From Molanna angustata (taxonomy: Eukaryota; Arthropoda; Insecta; Trichoptera; Molannidae): a stretch of DNA of 64,000 bases. The notes beneath the pieces are model-generated. The model did no database searches, was not told the origin of the DNA, and saw nothing but the letters and a program-made list of their open reading frames with translations. Positions 1 through 11,560 of the stretch are shown here, in pieces (the stretch's first letter is position 1; every line of letters starts with the position of its first letter). The stretch covers positions 16,170,341-16,234,340 of the forward strand of contig OY754981.1 in NCBI GenBank assembly GCA_963576475.1. Direction: 5' to 3'. The translations under genes and the position numbers were made by a program.

Positions 1-879
1 CGAGCCGCGCCGCGCCGCTTCGCATTCGCTTTGAATCGCCTACGTAGGACGTCGCGTAACATGGTGGAACTCATAGTATGCACTCTTGAGACAAAGAGAT
101 TATATTATTCTCATAACTCGTACCTATCTCTCCATTATTCAAAGAAGGAAATCGTAAAAAAGATATAAATTGCTTTCTTTTTCATATATCTACAAAAACC
201 TACGCTGAAACTTTAAATTTACCTACATGTCATAGGATAACATTATACCTACGTGTATTTGTAACTTGTGTAGAGTTCGCATTAACAAATCATGAAGCTA
301 CTAATGATGCATATGAAAATACTTGAAATCAAAAACATAATATCAAAGCTTCTCTCTCTTAGCTCATTATTTAAATAATGCGAGATTGAATAACTGAGAT
401 ATCCTTTATATAACAAATAAGTAATGTGCTAACATCTTGTTACAACTCGACCCAACAAAGGCGCTTGAATTTTGCATACTATATATTTATCAATGTATTT
501 TATAGTTAACTCAAAACAAAGATATACTATTTGTCTTCCCTTTGATAAATGGAATTTGGGCCAAATTTCCAACCATTGTAAGGAATTAAAATTGAAGCAT
601 ACCTTAATATTTCAACGTACGTTCATATTTTAATCGCATGCGAAATTTCCTTACGTTATTAACTGTAGTATAGATGCCACCAAACTTCTTGATTTGGCTC
701 AAGTTGTTTGCGATCATTATACAATCTTATTTTAACGAAATACAAAGATAATATTGAAACAGTGTTGAATATTACAAGTGGTGAAATTGATGGTGTTTCA
801 CATAGTTATTAGTTATTATAACATTTTTGGCGCAGTTCGGGGGGGGAACATCTGTGCGAGACACCGTCATCATATTAAT
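1..879. other. no gene seen; GC-rich first 60 bp
   Basis: The first 60 bases are unusually GC-rich for this window (CGCCGCGCC runs). A short stretch at about 68-95 resembles part of repeat B (compare 22944-22970). I see no coding signal. The rest is AT-rich sequence without recognisable structure. Confidence 0.5.
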
Positions 880-1575
880 TATAAGGACTTGCTTTCATCG
901 TTTACAAATAAAGCAATTTCTCATTAGATGGCGTTACAAAAAGGTTTCTTAGTTACTTCATAGATGGAAATAGTAATATTTTCTTATTTTCAGGTGAATT
1001 GTTACACATTATTCAAATATATAGAACTTTACATTATAAATCACAAGCAGATTTCAGAACATACATATTACAACAATTTGATAAATAGTATATGCTACAA
1101 TCACATTCATACTAATCTATCTCGCATAAATATTTACACAATAATGTTTAAATAAATAACACACATACATAATATATAACACATATCCACTTACTTAATT
1201 CATGCTACATACAAGTATTATATTAATTACTTTTAAACTTATTTAATAAGTCAAATAAACAAGTTAACCCTATATCTTATGTGAAAACATATTATTGGTT
1301 ACAATGAACTACTGTTTAGTCATCATATTGTATATATCCTTATCACATTGTATCCTGTTTGTTTTCCAAATAAAAATAAATAAAAAATAAAATAAAAATA
1401 AAAACTTTCATAACTACATCGATAAGGGAACTCAATAAGAAGGCATATTTGGTGAACGATGCTCTAGCGCAAAAAAATTATCACGTAATTCAGCCGATGA
1501 CAGGTCGTAAGCCCTGTAGGTGCCTTGATTTCCTGGTTCTTCTGTAATATTCCGACTTCGTCTCTATTGAGATGT
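880..1575 (+). repeat. interspersed repeat F, copy 1 (interrupted)
   Basis: The stretch at about 905-1010 ('TAGATGGCGTTAC', 'TTATTTTCA') and that at about 1408-1575 ('CCGATGACAGGTCG', 'TAAGCCCTGTAGGTGCC', 'CTTCGTCTCTATTGAGAT') match the two halves of the copy at 55118-55625. They are separated here by about 350 bp of A-tailed sequence, so this copy was probably split by a later retroelement. No protein is encoded. F is a local label; the class is unknown. Confidence 0.6.
1050..1407 (+). mobile_element. A-tailed LINE-like 3' end inside repeat F
   Basis: The segment ends in AAATAAAAATAAATAAAAAATAAAA-type sequence. The lead-in ('ATTGTATATATCC', 'TGTATCCTGTTTGTTTTCC') is in the style of Jockey/CR1 3' ends. 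It lies exactly between the two halves of repeat F copy 1. There is no reading frame of note. Assignment to a LINE is inference from the tail. Confidence 0.35.
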
Positions 1576-2544
1576 TAAAAAGTTTGTCAATAAAAATTAC
1601 AAAGTCACTTTTATAGCATTTCTTCATTTTTATTTAACCTTTCATATTTTTATTGCTCTTTTATGGCTTAGGATACTAGTTCCATGCCGGCTTGATCTAG
1701 ATATTGTGCCGATAAGCGATAAAAGTTTTCATAGCAACTTCTGTTGTGTGTGACGATAAATATAAAATTCTAGGAAGATTGTAAAAGATGAATATCAAAA
1801 TTATTTAGCGAAGAACAAGATAAATTTCATACTTTATGAAAAAAAAAATATATTCAACGAAAATTTGTATTGTATTGCATTGTATATATTTTATTTAGAT
1901 TTAAAAAAAATACAATTTCTTACATCTAGTATAAACAAAAATAAAAACAAATCAACATCGGATGACTATATGAACATCCACAAAAGACACGTACCTAGCA
2001 ATAACAATAAAACACAAAATAAAAACAAAAGGAAAACACACTACCACAACAGAAGACATCAAACAACATGAAAAAAAAAAACAATATTATAATAATGTAG
2101 TATCAAAACAAGCAAAACAGATATGAATTTGAATTTTACTGCCCCAATATATTTTGTTACAGGTACACAGTTAATCCTTACATTGCTGTTCTCAACCATT
2201 GGTCACAGAACTTCAATAATAGATACAGACACCATCATGCCATGTTCCAGCAGCATTCAATAATTTTGCAATATAAATGATTTAATTTCTTTTTGTATTT
2301 GTACGCTCCGCTTTGTTTGCTAGTTTTCTTTGTCAGTTCTTTCTAGCAACACTAATTGAACTGACGGAAAAAGAGAAAAAATAAATAAATAAATAAACAA
2401 AAAAAAAATGTTGCAAACCCCTTAACCAGATATTATATAAACACAAACCACCTCTTGTTTTTTCACACTTTGAAAATGGTCACTGGATGACCGAAACTAG
2501 TCAGTGTCATTAAATTAGTAGAACTGAAAACTTTGGTTTTATTT
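1576..2544. other. no gene seen
   Basis: AT-rich, with Asn/Lys-rich open frames at 1865-2071 that reflect A-richness only. An A-rich run with AAATAAATAAATAAAT at about 2375-2400 could be another retroelement tail. Nothing else is recognisable. Confidence 0.4.
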
Positions 2545-2830
2545 TACCATTCCAAATTTATTTATTATTATTCAAAACAGATATTATGGAATCTTAGAAC
2601 AAAATATATAAACAAATTTATTTATTATTATTCAAAACAGATATTATAGTCTTAGAAAAATATAAATAATAGAAACACACGATTTTTAAAAAAACTTTTG
2701 TTTTATGTATTCAGCACCTAAGCGACGAAAAGCGGCAAGACTAGACGCCTCCTTTACAGATTCAGGAAAATCATTATAAAGTTGTAAGCCTTTGTATTAC
2801 ACACTATTTGGGGACCTGCCATGTTTTTCT
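2545..2830 (-). pseudogene. LINE ORF2 C-terminal remnant and 3' end
   Basis: Read on the minus strand, about 2785-2695 gives an uninterrupted 30-residue piece containing LYNDFPESVK and AAFRRLGAEY. This is the pattern seen near the C-terminus of Jockey-type LINE ORF2 proteins ('LWN.LP ... FK/R..L'). The 3' side toward 2545 is AT-rich and contains a 60-bp tandem duplication. No RT motifs remain, so this is a 5'-truncated relic. The subfamily is not resolvable. Confidence 0.5.
2553..2661. repeat. 60-bp tandem duplication
   Basis: 'AAATTTATTTATTATTATTC' followed by AAAACAGATATTAT starts at 2554 and again at 2614, with small differences after the core. The two units are head-to-tail, within the presumed 3' end of a minus-strand LINE relic. 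Confidence 0.8.
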
Positions 2831-4704
2831 GGTTTGTTTGTGTACAAGATAATATCGTCAAAATTAGCAAATGTAATGATATTTAGCAATTTGTTGTCAT
2901 ATATAAATCACACCAAAGTTATTATCGGTTTTATTCAAGTTGTTGAAAACATCAGGTGATGGGTGTCAATGTCAATGGGTAAGTGGACTGTATTTATAAA
3001 AAACGATCTCAGCGATGCTTCCTATTTGCTGTTTCACAATAATTGTTTCTTTTCTGTGCACTGGTCGAAACATCCACGCGCGGTGATCTTCAAACTTAAA
3101 TTTATTACATAATTATTTTCAATCGTTACTACTTATTGTTACCCAAAAAATTGTTGAGATTAACTATAAGTGACAATTCTCAAACACATCGATGAGAGGA
3201 CAATGGCAAGGAAGGGATAAACGGAAATATGATTCTACAAAAGTGTTAAAGTATTTTTGAACAAATTATACGTAGCATTCTTTCTGAGATAGTGTAAATG
3301 TTTAGATGCAGGATTAATGTGATTTCATTTTATTGTATATCCTCGTAACCACCGAGTTGATTTGGGTTATGTGATAAACTATTGTCCAACTCCAGGCGCG
3401 AGCTAACATAGGTACATGATCGTTTCGTTTTCTATATTTTTTGATTGTTGTTTTATTGATATATGTATTATAAATTTAATTAAATAAAAAAAAACTATGT
3501 GTGCTTAAAAAGTGCATAAACTAAAAGTCTATTTTTGTGATATTTTTTTAATTTCACGTCAGGTTTGTTCTAAAAATGCTATATATCAACAAAATTGAGT
3601 TTCCGATTCTTTAAATCACGTATAATCCATTTTAAAGGCACGCGATTGCAATTCTTACCAACACGTAACTTCATAGTTCATAAAGCATGTTTAATATACA
3701 TATTTATTATGTTTTCAGTCACTAGATTTAGCGTTATATCCCCTCTAAAATGTAAATTATTTTTGGCGTTTGTGAAGTTTTATTACTACTCAAAAGAAGT
3801 TCAGAATCTTAATTTTTTTATTAGGTAGTGTAAATGTAAATAATACTGAAAATATCAAACGCATGATATATTTGTGGAAAAATACTTTTGAAGATAATTT
3901 TCATTTGTTTACTAGAGTTGAAAATGAAATTACATTCTTGAAAATCATTTATACATATTTCGGCAAACGCAATTGAATTATTAGGTAAGTATTTTCAAGG
4001 CAAGCAGTACAAATATTAATTCATTTTCTAATTGAAAAACTTCTTGTAAGTAAATAGAAAGGGTGCGGAAAATTTTTATACAAAAATGGGTCACGTGTGT
4101 GTACCTCGGTGAGATCCGTTTGAAATTATTGACCCGCAAATAGCTTTGACCCGGTAACCTTTCAGAGAACAAGATGTGACCCCGGTAGTGTTTAGGGTCA
4201 ATAACTCCTATGGATCGATTGATGAGCCCAACGGATGAAATCTGTTTTGCCGAATGAGGGATTCATCCCAAACTGAGCTACCATCGCATCTGCGTCAGAT
4301 CGTATTTCAGAGAATTAGGTAAACTCCATGGATGTGTGTATATCGGATATATTTACTCTCTCAATGTATTGGTATTTCAGTTACAATTAATAGGGGTATT
4401 TTTCTTTCATTAGTTAATTAATCTGTAATACTGAAACCAATACATATATTATATTGTGATGAACTAAATAAACATAACACGACCTAAAACAAACAAAAAG
4501 GAAATAATTTTTTTTTTTTTATTGATATGTAATTTTTTATCAATTTATCATAGGTTTAATAAAAAAAATACATTCACAGTCATCTTCTTCATTGGTATAC
4601 GTTTTGCAATGGAGAATGATAAAAATGTCTTCATTTATACTCTGTTCTAAATTATTCATCCAGATAAGTCCACTTAGATCTGTTAAATGAATTTTTCTAT
4701 TACA
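2831..4704. other. no gene seen; GC-richer block at 4085-4330
   Basis: Mostly AT-rich. The block at about 4085-4330 (GGGTCACGTG, GACCCGGTAACC, GGATTCATCCC) is clearly richer in GC than its surroundings, but no frame is conserved-looking and I match it to no family. Confidence 0.4.
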
Positions 4705-5290
4705 TGTAATACTTGCTAGTTGCATGTAACACATGTGATATGACGATAGTATGCAGATATAGTTGAAAAATACGTACCAAACAAGAAACAATGAACCCGT
4801 TTAATCCAAATTATTAAATATTTTAAGATATTTTATTTTCTATACAAATATGTATATCAGGATAGAATAGTGTCAAGATCAGTCTTTATTTCCGACCCCG
4901 AATATGTAAACAGCTTAATAGTATGTATGTATGTAAGTATGAAGATAAAAAATTTATTTATTTATTTATACTATGTCAAATATTAATTTAACACACACCC
5001 AATAACAAGTTGCCACATTCTGAAGACTTATGGTATTAATCGTCTCACATATCGAGACTGATAACACAATTATAATCTGTATATCTACCGGGAATCGAAC
5101 CCGAATCTTAGGCTCAGCAGTCAAATATCTAACCAACTGAGCCACGAAGGCCGACAATCTATTGAGAGTCCCCGTAGATATTATGTTTACTCCCATACAA
5201 ATTGTATGAAACTATCTCGTCCCAAATTCTATTTTTACAAAAATTGTTGGAAAACAATTTGAGATGTCTTTAATGATTGTATTTTTTTAT
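4705..5290 (-). repeat. interspersed repeat D, copy 1 (split by SINE)
   Basis: 'CTAGTTGCATGTAACACAT' at about 4717 and the following 230 bp align with 57613-57830. The part from about 5190 ('CCCATACAAATTGTATGAAA', 'AAAAATTGTTGG') aligns with 57877-57935. The middle is replaced by a SINE. Compared with copies 2 and 3, the outer part carrying the CCAACTGTCGAT terminus is missing. The class is unknown. Confidence 0.6.
4950..5152 (-). mobile_element. tRNA-derived SINE, copy 1
   Basis: On the minus strand it starts GGCCTTCGTGGCTCAGTTGG (box A-like) and has a box B-like GGTTCGATTCCCGG. A body with 'GTGGCAACTTGTTATTGGGT' follows, then an ATAAATAAATAAAT tail at about 4950-4965. Two more copies lie at 5667 and 6814. 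It is inserted into repeat D copy 1. The tRNA-like head is followed by unrelated sequence, so it is a SINE and not a tRNA gene. Confidence 0.8.
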
Positions 5291-5666
5291 AGAAAATTAA
5301 ATTATCTAGGTGAGGTAGTACATTTAGGTAGCTATTTGTCCCGACTAAGAAGCGGTCTGCTATGAAGACGGTCGTATACAAATTAAGTAGGAATTTATTT
5401 ACCTATGTCTTTAAAAACCTATACTTCTTCTTCTTCATATTTGTGGATCGTGAATATATTTTTTTTCAAGTAGTTACTCTAGGGGACCTGAGGTCTTGGT
5501 GTCTCTCCATTGCTTTAGTAGCCTTCCGGAAAGGCAACGTCCAGGTGGGTATTTTGTTTTCCGGAATATATGGAATTCGAGACTATTCCATACTTATAAT
5601 ATTGAAAAAAAAAATTCCTCAGTCCTGGCTCTGCTCTATCGTATATCTAATCGTCGATAAAGAGTA
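5291..5666. other. no gene assigned
   Basis: A 101-codon open frame runs 5362-5667 but has no recognisable motif and ends at the SINE. 'GTAGCCTTCCGGAAAGGCAA' at about 5518 is a short imperfect palindrome. I see no support for a gene. Confidence 0.4.
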
Positions 5667-5815
5667 GGCCCTCGTGGCTCAGTTGGTTTGATATCGGACT
5701 CCGCAGCAAAGGTTCCCGGGTTCGATCTGTTCTGGATCTGTGAATCGATAAATAGTTCATAGTTTCCAGAATTTGGCAAATTGTTATTGAGTGCGTGGTG
5801 CGGCGGATGCGTAAT
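5667..5815 (+). mobile_element. tRNA-derived SINE, copy 2 (diverged)
   Basis: It begins GGCCCTCGTGGCTCAGTTGG and has GTTCCCGGGTTCGATC (box B-like). The body contains 'TGGCAAATTGTTATTGAGTG', matching copies 1 and 3. No clean A/T-rich tail is visible. Confidence 0.7.
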
Positions 5816-6439
5816 TAAATAGTTTATTGATGTTGTTGAATTGATATTATTGTGTGTGAGGGGATTTTTAATGGGTGCGTGGTTTCACCTATATTTGGAA
5901 GAGACACATATTAACGGAATGCGAAATGACACAAACCAGAATAAATGAAACAAATTTCCTACCTGTAGGGATGTGGAAGGCTGAAGGATTCTGAAACATT
6001 CCACTCAGATCCTGATGACGTGATGAAACAGACACTTAAATATTGAGTACACATGCACAGATAGGATAATTAGCGAGTTGAAAATGTTTTATTTATTTAA
6101 AATGCGACATGTACACGATAATCGTATTGTTTTTTTGCGCAGACGAGCGATGCATAATTATATGCGTTTTGACCGATGCGGATTTGTTAATTATTTGAGG
6201 TTCAAGTTAACACTAAATAATGGATGCGTTGGCTACTGCACGGCGATGATATTATTGTTGCGAGTGAAACGGGTGAAGATGGACAATGTATGTAGGTAGG
6301 AAAAGGGTATAGGTACTGGGTAATGGGAAGGGGGAATTTATTCCACTAACATCCAATCCAGCCACATACACACCGTCACTTTACCTCCTCATCAATACAT
6401 TCGCGAAACCAGTGCGTATTAAATATAGATTTGACATAG
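5816..6439. other. no gene seen
   Basis: Mixed-composition sequence without recognisable coding or repeat structure. A 73-codon frame at 6078-6299 has no motif. Confidence 0.4.
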
Positions 6440-7668
6440 TTCCTGTTAGTTCCCCGAGAAGCAACACAAAATTAAATCAAAACCAATAATTGGTGAACCA
6501 ACCCGAAAGATAGCCATTAAAAGGGGAGTCAGACAAGGAGACACAATTTCCCCCAAACTATTCACTGCCGCACTTGAAGATGTCTTTAAGAAGCTTAAAT
6601 GGGAGAAACGAGGAATAAATATAGATGGCGAATCCTTGACCAACTTGAGATTTGCAGATGATATCGTTCTCTTTGCAAACAATGAAGAAGAACTTGAATT
6701 GATGCTCAACGATGTCAATAATCTTTCGCGTCATGTGGGCCTAAAAATGAATTACTCTTAAACAAAAATTATGTGCACTGCAGAACAACCTCGACCAGTG
6801 ATGATAGAAGGAAGTAATTATTATTATTATTTATTACTTCTCGGGCAACTAACAGATACTATGTCAAATATTAATTTAACACGCACCCAATAACAAGTTG
6901 CCACATTTTGGAGACTTACGATATTAATCGTCTCACAGATCCAGACTGAAAACGCAATTAAAAACTGTGTCTCCACCGGGAATCGAACCCGGGACCTTTG
7001 GTTCAGCAGTCAGATACCCAACCAACTGAGCCACGAAGGCCGAAGGAATATTGAAAGAGTAGATTCATACATTTACCTCGGACATAAGGTAAAGCTAATG
7101 GTAAGGAGACAATCAGGAAGCAGAGATCGAACGCAGGTGGGGCCTTGCATGGGCTGCATTCGGTAAACTGTCGTATATTCTCAGATCCAAACGATTTGCA
7201 AACTACTTGAAGAAAAAAGTATTTGACATGTGCATCCTCCCAGTACTGACATATGGTTTTGAAACTGTTATTTTTACAAAACGGACAATACAGAAACTCC
7301 GAGTAACGCAACGAGCAATGGAGAAGAGGATGCTAAACATTAGTCTTCGTGATCGAAAACGCAACGAATGGATCAGAGAAAGGACAAAAGTTACCGATGT
7401 TGCATACAAGGTAGCTTCCTTAAAATGGAATTGGGCTGGCCATGTAGTAAGGACAGCAGATGTTCGATGGACCAAACGCACCCTGGAGTGGCGACCGAGA
7501 ACTGGACGCAGAAACCCGGGCAGACCGCAAACAAGATGGTCTGACGACATCAAACGAGTGGCAGGAGGTCAATGGCACAGGGTGGCGAGGGATAGGGAAG
7601 CATGGAGGTTGGAAGGGGAGGCCCATGTCCAACACTGGACGAATAATGGCTGATGATGATGATGAATA
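6440..7668 (+). pseudogene. RTE-clade LINE, 5'-truncated RT fragment with 3' end
   Basis: From about 6500 one frame reads KRGVRQGDTISPKLF, then LRFADDIVLFANN, which are the RT template-contact and catalytic (ADD) motifs. The conserved C-terminal part follows after 7044 (YIYLGHK, then 7207-7653 with CILPVLTYGFE, QRAMEKRMLNISLRDR, LKWNWAGHVVR, GRPQTRW). The sequence ends in TGATGATGATGATGAA at 7652-7667, a typical RTE tail. A SINE splits it at 6813/7042. Frameshifts lie at about 6760 and 7095-7105. The endonuclease and the N-terminal RT are absent. Minus-strand frames here are antisense shadows. Confidence 0.9.
6814..7041 (-). mobile_element. tRNA-derived SINE, copy 3, inside RTE
   Basis: On the minus strand it begins GGCCTTCGTGGCTCAGTTGG, has GGGTTCGATTCCCGG, and ends in an ATAATAATAATA tail (plus-strand 6817-6830). 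It is flanked by GAAGGAA at 6807-6813 and 7042-7048, a plausible 7-bp target-site duplication. The interrupted RTE coding resumes across it, which fixes the ends. Confidence 0.85.
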
Positions 7669-8336
7669 ATTGGTCTCATTGGTCCACCTTTTTATTTATT
7701 TAATATACAGAGACACCAACAGAACACTGAATAACACAAACAAAGAAATCATGAAACATAAACATAAGAATCTCCAGTGCTCCAATAACAGGTATCTCCC
7801 GCATGGCTATTGTGCGTAGTTTTTTTTAATTATGTACCGTGGGATCTTTCTTGTGACAGAACGAGGGACTTTTATATAGGTACATATGATGTTCTAATCA
7901 TGCTTTTGGTGAAAATACTACACAGTTCCTAGTCAGTTAGCTAAGTTCATATGTGAATTCAAACCAACAGTTCCACTGTATTTGTTCCTTTGATAGACAC
8001 CCAGGCTATGTTTCTCGAACAAAGATCAAAGAAAAAGTATAGTTAGATAGTTATCATAAAATTGTTCAATATTTTTGGTTGTTTCATTGAAATCTAATGC
8101 CGTCAAACAACGTACTTTTGAACAATTTTATGGAATTAAAGCATTTAAACTATAATATTACCAATAATTTTGTTGAACAACCCAGCCTCAATGTTATGTC
8201 TGTTGGATTTAAGAGTTCTAAGTTAACTACCTACATAAGATTTTATGTTTAAAAAAAATCAGTTATTGGCGTTGTAAATATTGAAATAGTCTTTATTTAT
8301 TGTGAAATTAGGCTAAGCTTAATTAATAGAAAAATG
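7669..8336. other. no gene seen
   Basis: The plus-strand run TTTTTATTTATTTAATATAC at 7689 could be the tail of a minus-strand LINE 3' end, but no coding part follows. The rest is unassigned. Confidence 0.35.
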
Positions 8337-8990
8337 AGTCGGTTTTGGCCAACTCCACACGGGATTCAAATTTTGTATGTAGGTAACATTTTCATGAAAT
8401 GAGTTTGTTAAATTATTTTTGATTGAAATATTTCATTACGAAAGCTTGATAATTCTTTAATACCATTTTATGAAAGTTATGAATTAAATTATTATTATTA
8501 ATTAAATTATTATTATTAAATTATTAAATTATTATTATTAATTAAATTATTATTATTAATTTTGAATTGAATTTGAAAATAAAAATATAAAGTTTTCTAA
8601 GTTTGAGGTCATTTTGACAGTCTACTTACTTAACATACCTATGTACTTGACTTGTAATACTTGACAGTCTAAAAAATTGAGAAGCGCTGTTCAGATATCC
8701 TTCAAAATCTAATTGGGTCGAACCGAGTATTAGATATACAAATCTGAAAACAATCGAATAAGTACTATAGTCAATAAATCGATAATGTAGAATAAACACG
8801 CCGTACATTATAAATAACACAAAATACACAGCATACACACACACACAGAAACATTGTGATGAAACTTTTAGAATACAGCCTTAGCATGATACTATTTGAT
8901 AATCACAATAAAAAACCTTTAAAATTGTGAGTTCATAACTCCACAACATATCCCCATGGGGTATTGAGGAGTTGAAAACAAACAGAAATG
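8337..8990 (-). repeat. interspersed repeat C, copy 1
   Basis: It opens with GTCGGTTTTGGCCAACTCC and closes with GTATTGAGGAGTTG, the same ends as other C copies (26283, 42410). The inside shares 'GAAATGAGTTTGTTAAATTA', 'TCAGATATCCTTCAAAATCT' and 'AGCATGATACTA' with them. A local ATT-rich tandem expansion sits at 8486-8565. In the minus reading the GTTGGCCAAAAC-type hairpin is at the 3' end, as in family B. Proposed as a Helentron-like non-autonomous element (inference). Confidence 0.6.
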
Positions 8991-10976
8991 GGTAAAATTT
9001 CGGTATGCCCTTTTAAAAACTATGCTTCAGTTCTAAGCTTACTTTTACAATCAATCAGTGAAAAAATAAATACATAACTAGGAATAAATTCTGAGTTTTG
9101 CTTACCTTTGAAAATCTTATTTCTTGTAATCTCTTTATTTTAGACCTTTATTCGGATTATGTATCCAATAAAATCCTTTTCGAATAAGAATTACGAAAAG
9201 GTAGATTGCTATTTTTTTATTTATAAATTTACAAAACTGATGTAATAAAATACATAAAACTGTATTTAAAAATGTTGGAACTTGTACAACACCCAAAATA
9301 ACGTATAGATTAGCGAAGGACATGGCACAAGAGAATGGTCAAAATGATACAAGACATGAGTAGGTAGGTACTTAACGTAAAACTTATTCCAAAATATCCT
9401 GATAAGGACAATCCGTTATTCAGCCTCATGCCTCAGTCTATTATTTTACAGAATTGAAGATTTACAGATGTTCTCGTATGAGCAGAACCTAATATAGATT
9501 AATTTGATTATTATTATGATAATTAGATATCAAGCAACTATGTCAATACTAATATTATACACGAGACAAATATGTGTTAGGAGAAGTATTTTCTAGAACA
9601 ATACTGTAAAATAATTCGGACTATTGTATGTTTGTAGCCACATTTTGATAAAAAAAACCGCCAACGGCGCTTTGCTTGGAATGCTTCACTCAAAAATAAA
9701 ATCAAGAAAGTTCTTTGAAATATCTTGATTAAATAATTCTGCAATATTTTTAAAATTTATTCATGATTCATAACTTCGAAATTAATTTCTATGAATCGAT
9801 AGAGAGACAGTTCTGTGAATCTAGTGTAGGAACAGCAATTTTCTTCCAATTACATTTACGACTAACATTGCCCGGGACCGAGAGTGTTTCTCTCAAGTGA
9901 TAGTCAATGTCAAGGGGACCTGAAAGCAACGAAGAAGATCGAGGCTTTGTCCTTCAGCTGTTGTTAGAGGCTAGAGATATGTACGATGGCATATTTAAGT
10001 TCACATCCTTGTGGTAAATGTACAACGTACCTACATAATAATTTTTATAGAACATGTAGGTAATTGAAAAAGAACACAGATTATTTGTGTACTTGCTAGA
10101 TAATGAAATACGTATCAAATTTTTTGTTGGTGTTGTCGTAACTGATTTTCTAAAACGTCATATTCGACTTTTACTAAGCAAATTTCTGATTTGCTCCACA
10201 AGGACTTTATTTCATCATTGAGTTTATATCAACTGATAAACATAGACATCATATGGTTTTTACTTGTTAGTTAAAATAATCTTCATAAAAAAACTAGAAT
10301 CGTTCTGTCAAACGAATTTCGAGGAAAAAAACTGAAAAATGCTAAAATAAGTATTATCACTTTTTGTGCCAATTTTTTTATGTTCTGTAGATTTTTGTAG
10401 ACATATTGTATTAAGAAAAATTTCCACATAAGATAACTCTTTTGATTTTTTTTTTCTATAAAGATAGGTATATGAATTATTTACTTTATTTGAAAATATT
10501 ACAGAATCCCAATATAACTGTGTATCACATTTGAAGGAAAGCTTCTACCCAAGTCCATTCTTGATGTGTTATTTAATGCTGAGCGAACCTATGGGCTGTA
10601 CTGTACCTATGTAATACCTACTGATGTGATACGATGAGCGGCGTAAATCCGCAAATTTCCAATAAATTACCCAGAAATTGCATTATAGGGTTGGAATGAA
10701 AATAAATCGAATGTCATGGCCTGGGTTATATAATATTCGTGACCTCACAGAAAAATCCTTTAATAAGTAAAGATAGTGTAAGTATACGCTATACCTACTA
10801 CGTACATATAAGAAAAAAATATTATGGAATAGAATGAATGATATGAAATAGAGCTTATAGTACAAAAGAAATTGTTTAAGTGATCCGGAGTTGGATATAT
10901 TATGTTTACTTCGGGTTTATATACCTATATTTAAAAAAAAAATTATAATTGTATTTGCTAACATAACATGAAAAAA
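8991..10976. other. no gene seen
   Basis: About 2 kb of AT-rich DNA. A slightly GC-richer block at 9840-9970 (TTGCCCGGGACCGAGAGTG) has no identifiable content. No RNA gene, TIR pair or conserved frame was found. Confidence 0.4.
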
Positions 10977-11560
10977 CGAGTGGTTTGTAGCCAAGACTAA
11001 ACTCTCCACACCATAATAATCGTTCATTTTTTCTTGAAAGGTTGACAATCTCTAAATGCATTTTTATGAAGTACATTTCTATAGAAAATAACATCTCAAT
11101 AGAGACGAAGTTGGGATATCATGGAACTCAGGCACCTACAGGGCTTACGACCTGTCATAGGCTGGTTTACGTGATCACTATATGCGCTTGCGCAACTTTA
11201 CAAAAATATTATTTGACTCCCGACGGGGAAAAAATCCAATGTTTGCGTATATGCAATTAAAAAATATATTCGAAGTAATTACATTTTTATTGAATTCTTA
11301 AACAAATATAAGATTCCCAGAGGACAAAAGTTTTCACAATATACCATACACACAAAAACATTGTCACGAAACTCAACGTATGCACTTTCTACATGATACC
11401 TGTTGAGAAATTTTAAGTAAAATTGCATTAATAGCAAGATGAGCACGTATGAGATAGTGCATAAATGTTGATGAGGCGATGTATATGTGTCAAGAATGCG
11501 GTGTTCGGTTCACACTGCCTACCCCTTGCAAAAGATAGAAGTGGAGAGTTAAATAAAATT
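10977..11560 (-). repeat. interspersed repeat B, copy 1 (split)
   Basis: It starts CGAGTGGTTTGTAGCC, then ACTAAACTCTCCACACC, and ends GATAGAAGTGGAGAGT at about 11550. The inside matches B copies at 22753, 36246 and (inverted) 31990-32398: 'GATTCCCAGAGGACAAAAGT', 'CATACACACAAAAACATTGT'. It is interrupted at about 11090-11285 by repeat F material. Subterminal ACTCTCCAC/GTGGAGAGT and the hairpin end suggest a Helentron-like non-autonomous element (inference). Confidence 0.65.
11090..11285. repeat. rearranged repeat F fragment inside repeat B
   Basis: 11090-11190 is the reverse complement of the F 3' part (ATCTCAATAGAGACGAAG, GGGCTTACGACCTGTCAT). 11215-11275 matches the F 5' part in the opposite orientation (CCGACGGGGAAAAAATCCAA, compare 55118). 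The piece is therefore an internally inverted or fold-back version of F. Confidence 0.6.

Noticed and set aside
1865..2071. 68-codon Lys/Asn-rich frame
   Set aside because: A by-product of A-rich sequence with no family resemblance.
5101..5152. Minus-strand tRNA gene
   Set aside because: Box A and box B are present, but the sequence is the head of a SINE found three times with the same non-tRNA body.
7203..7635. Minus-strand frames of 116 and 71 codons
   Set aside because: They are antisense to the clear RTE C-terminal coding frame on the plus strand.
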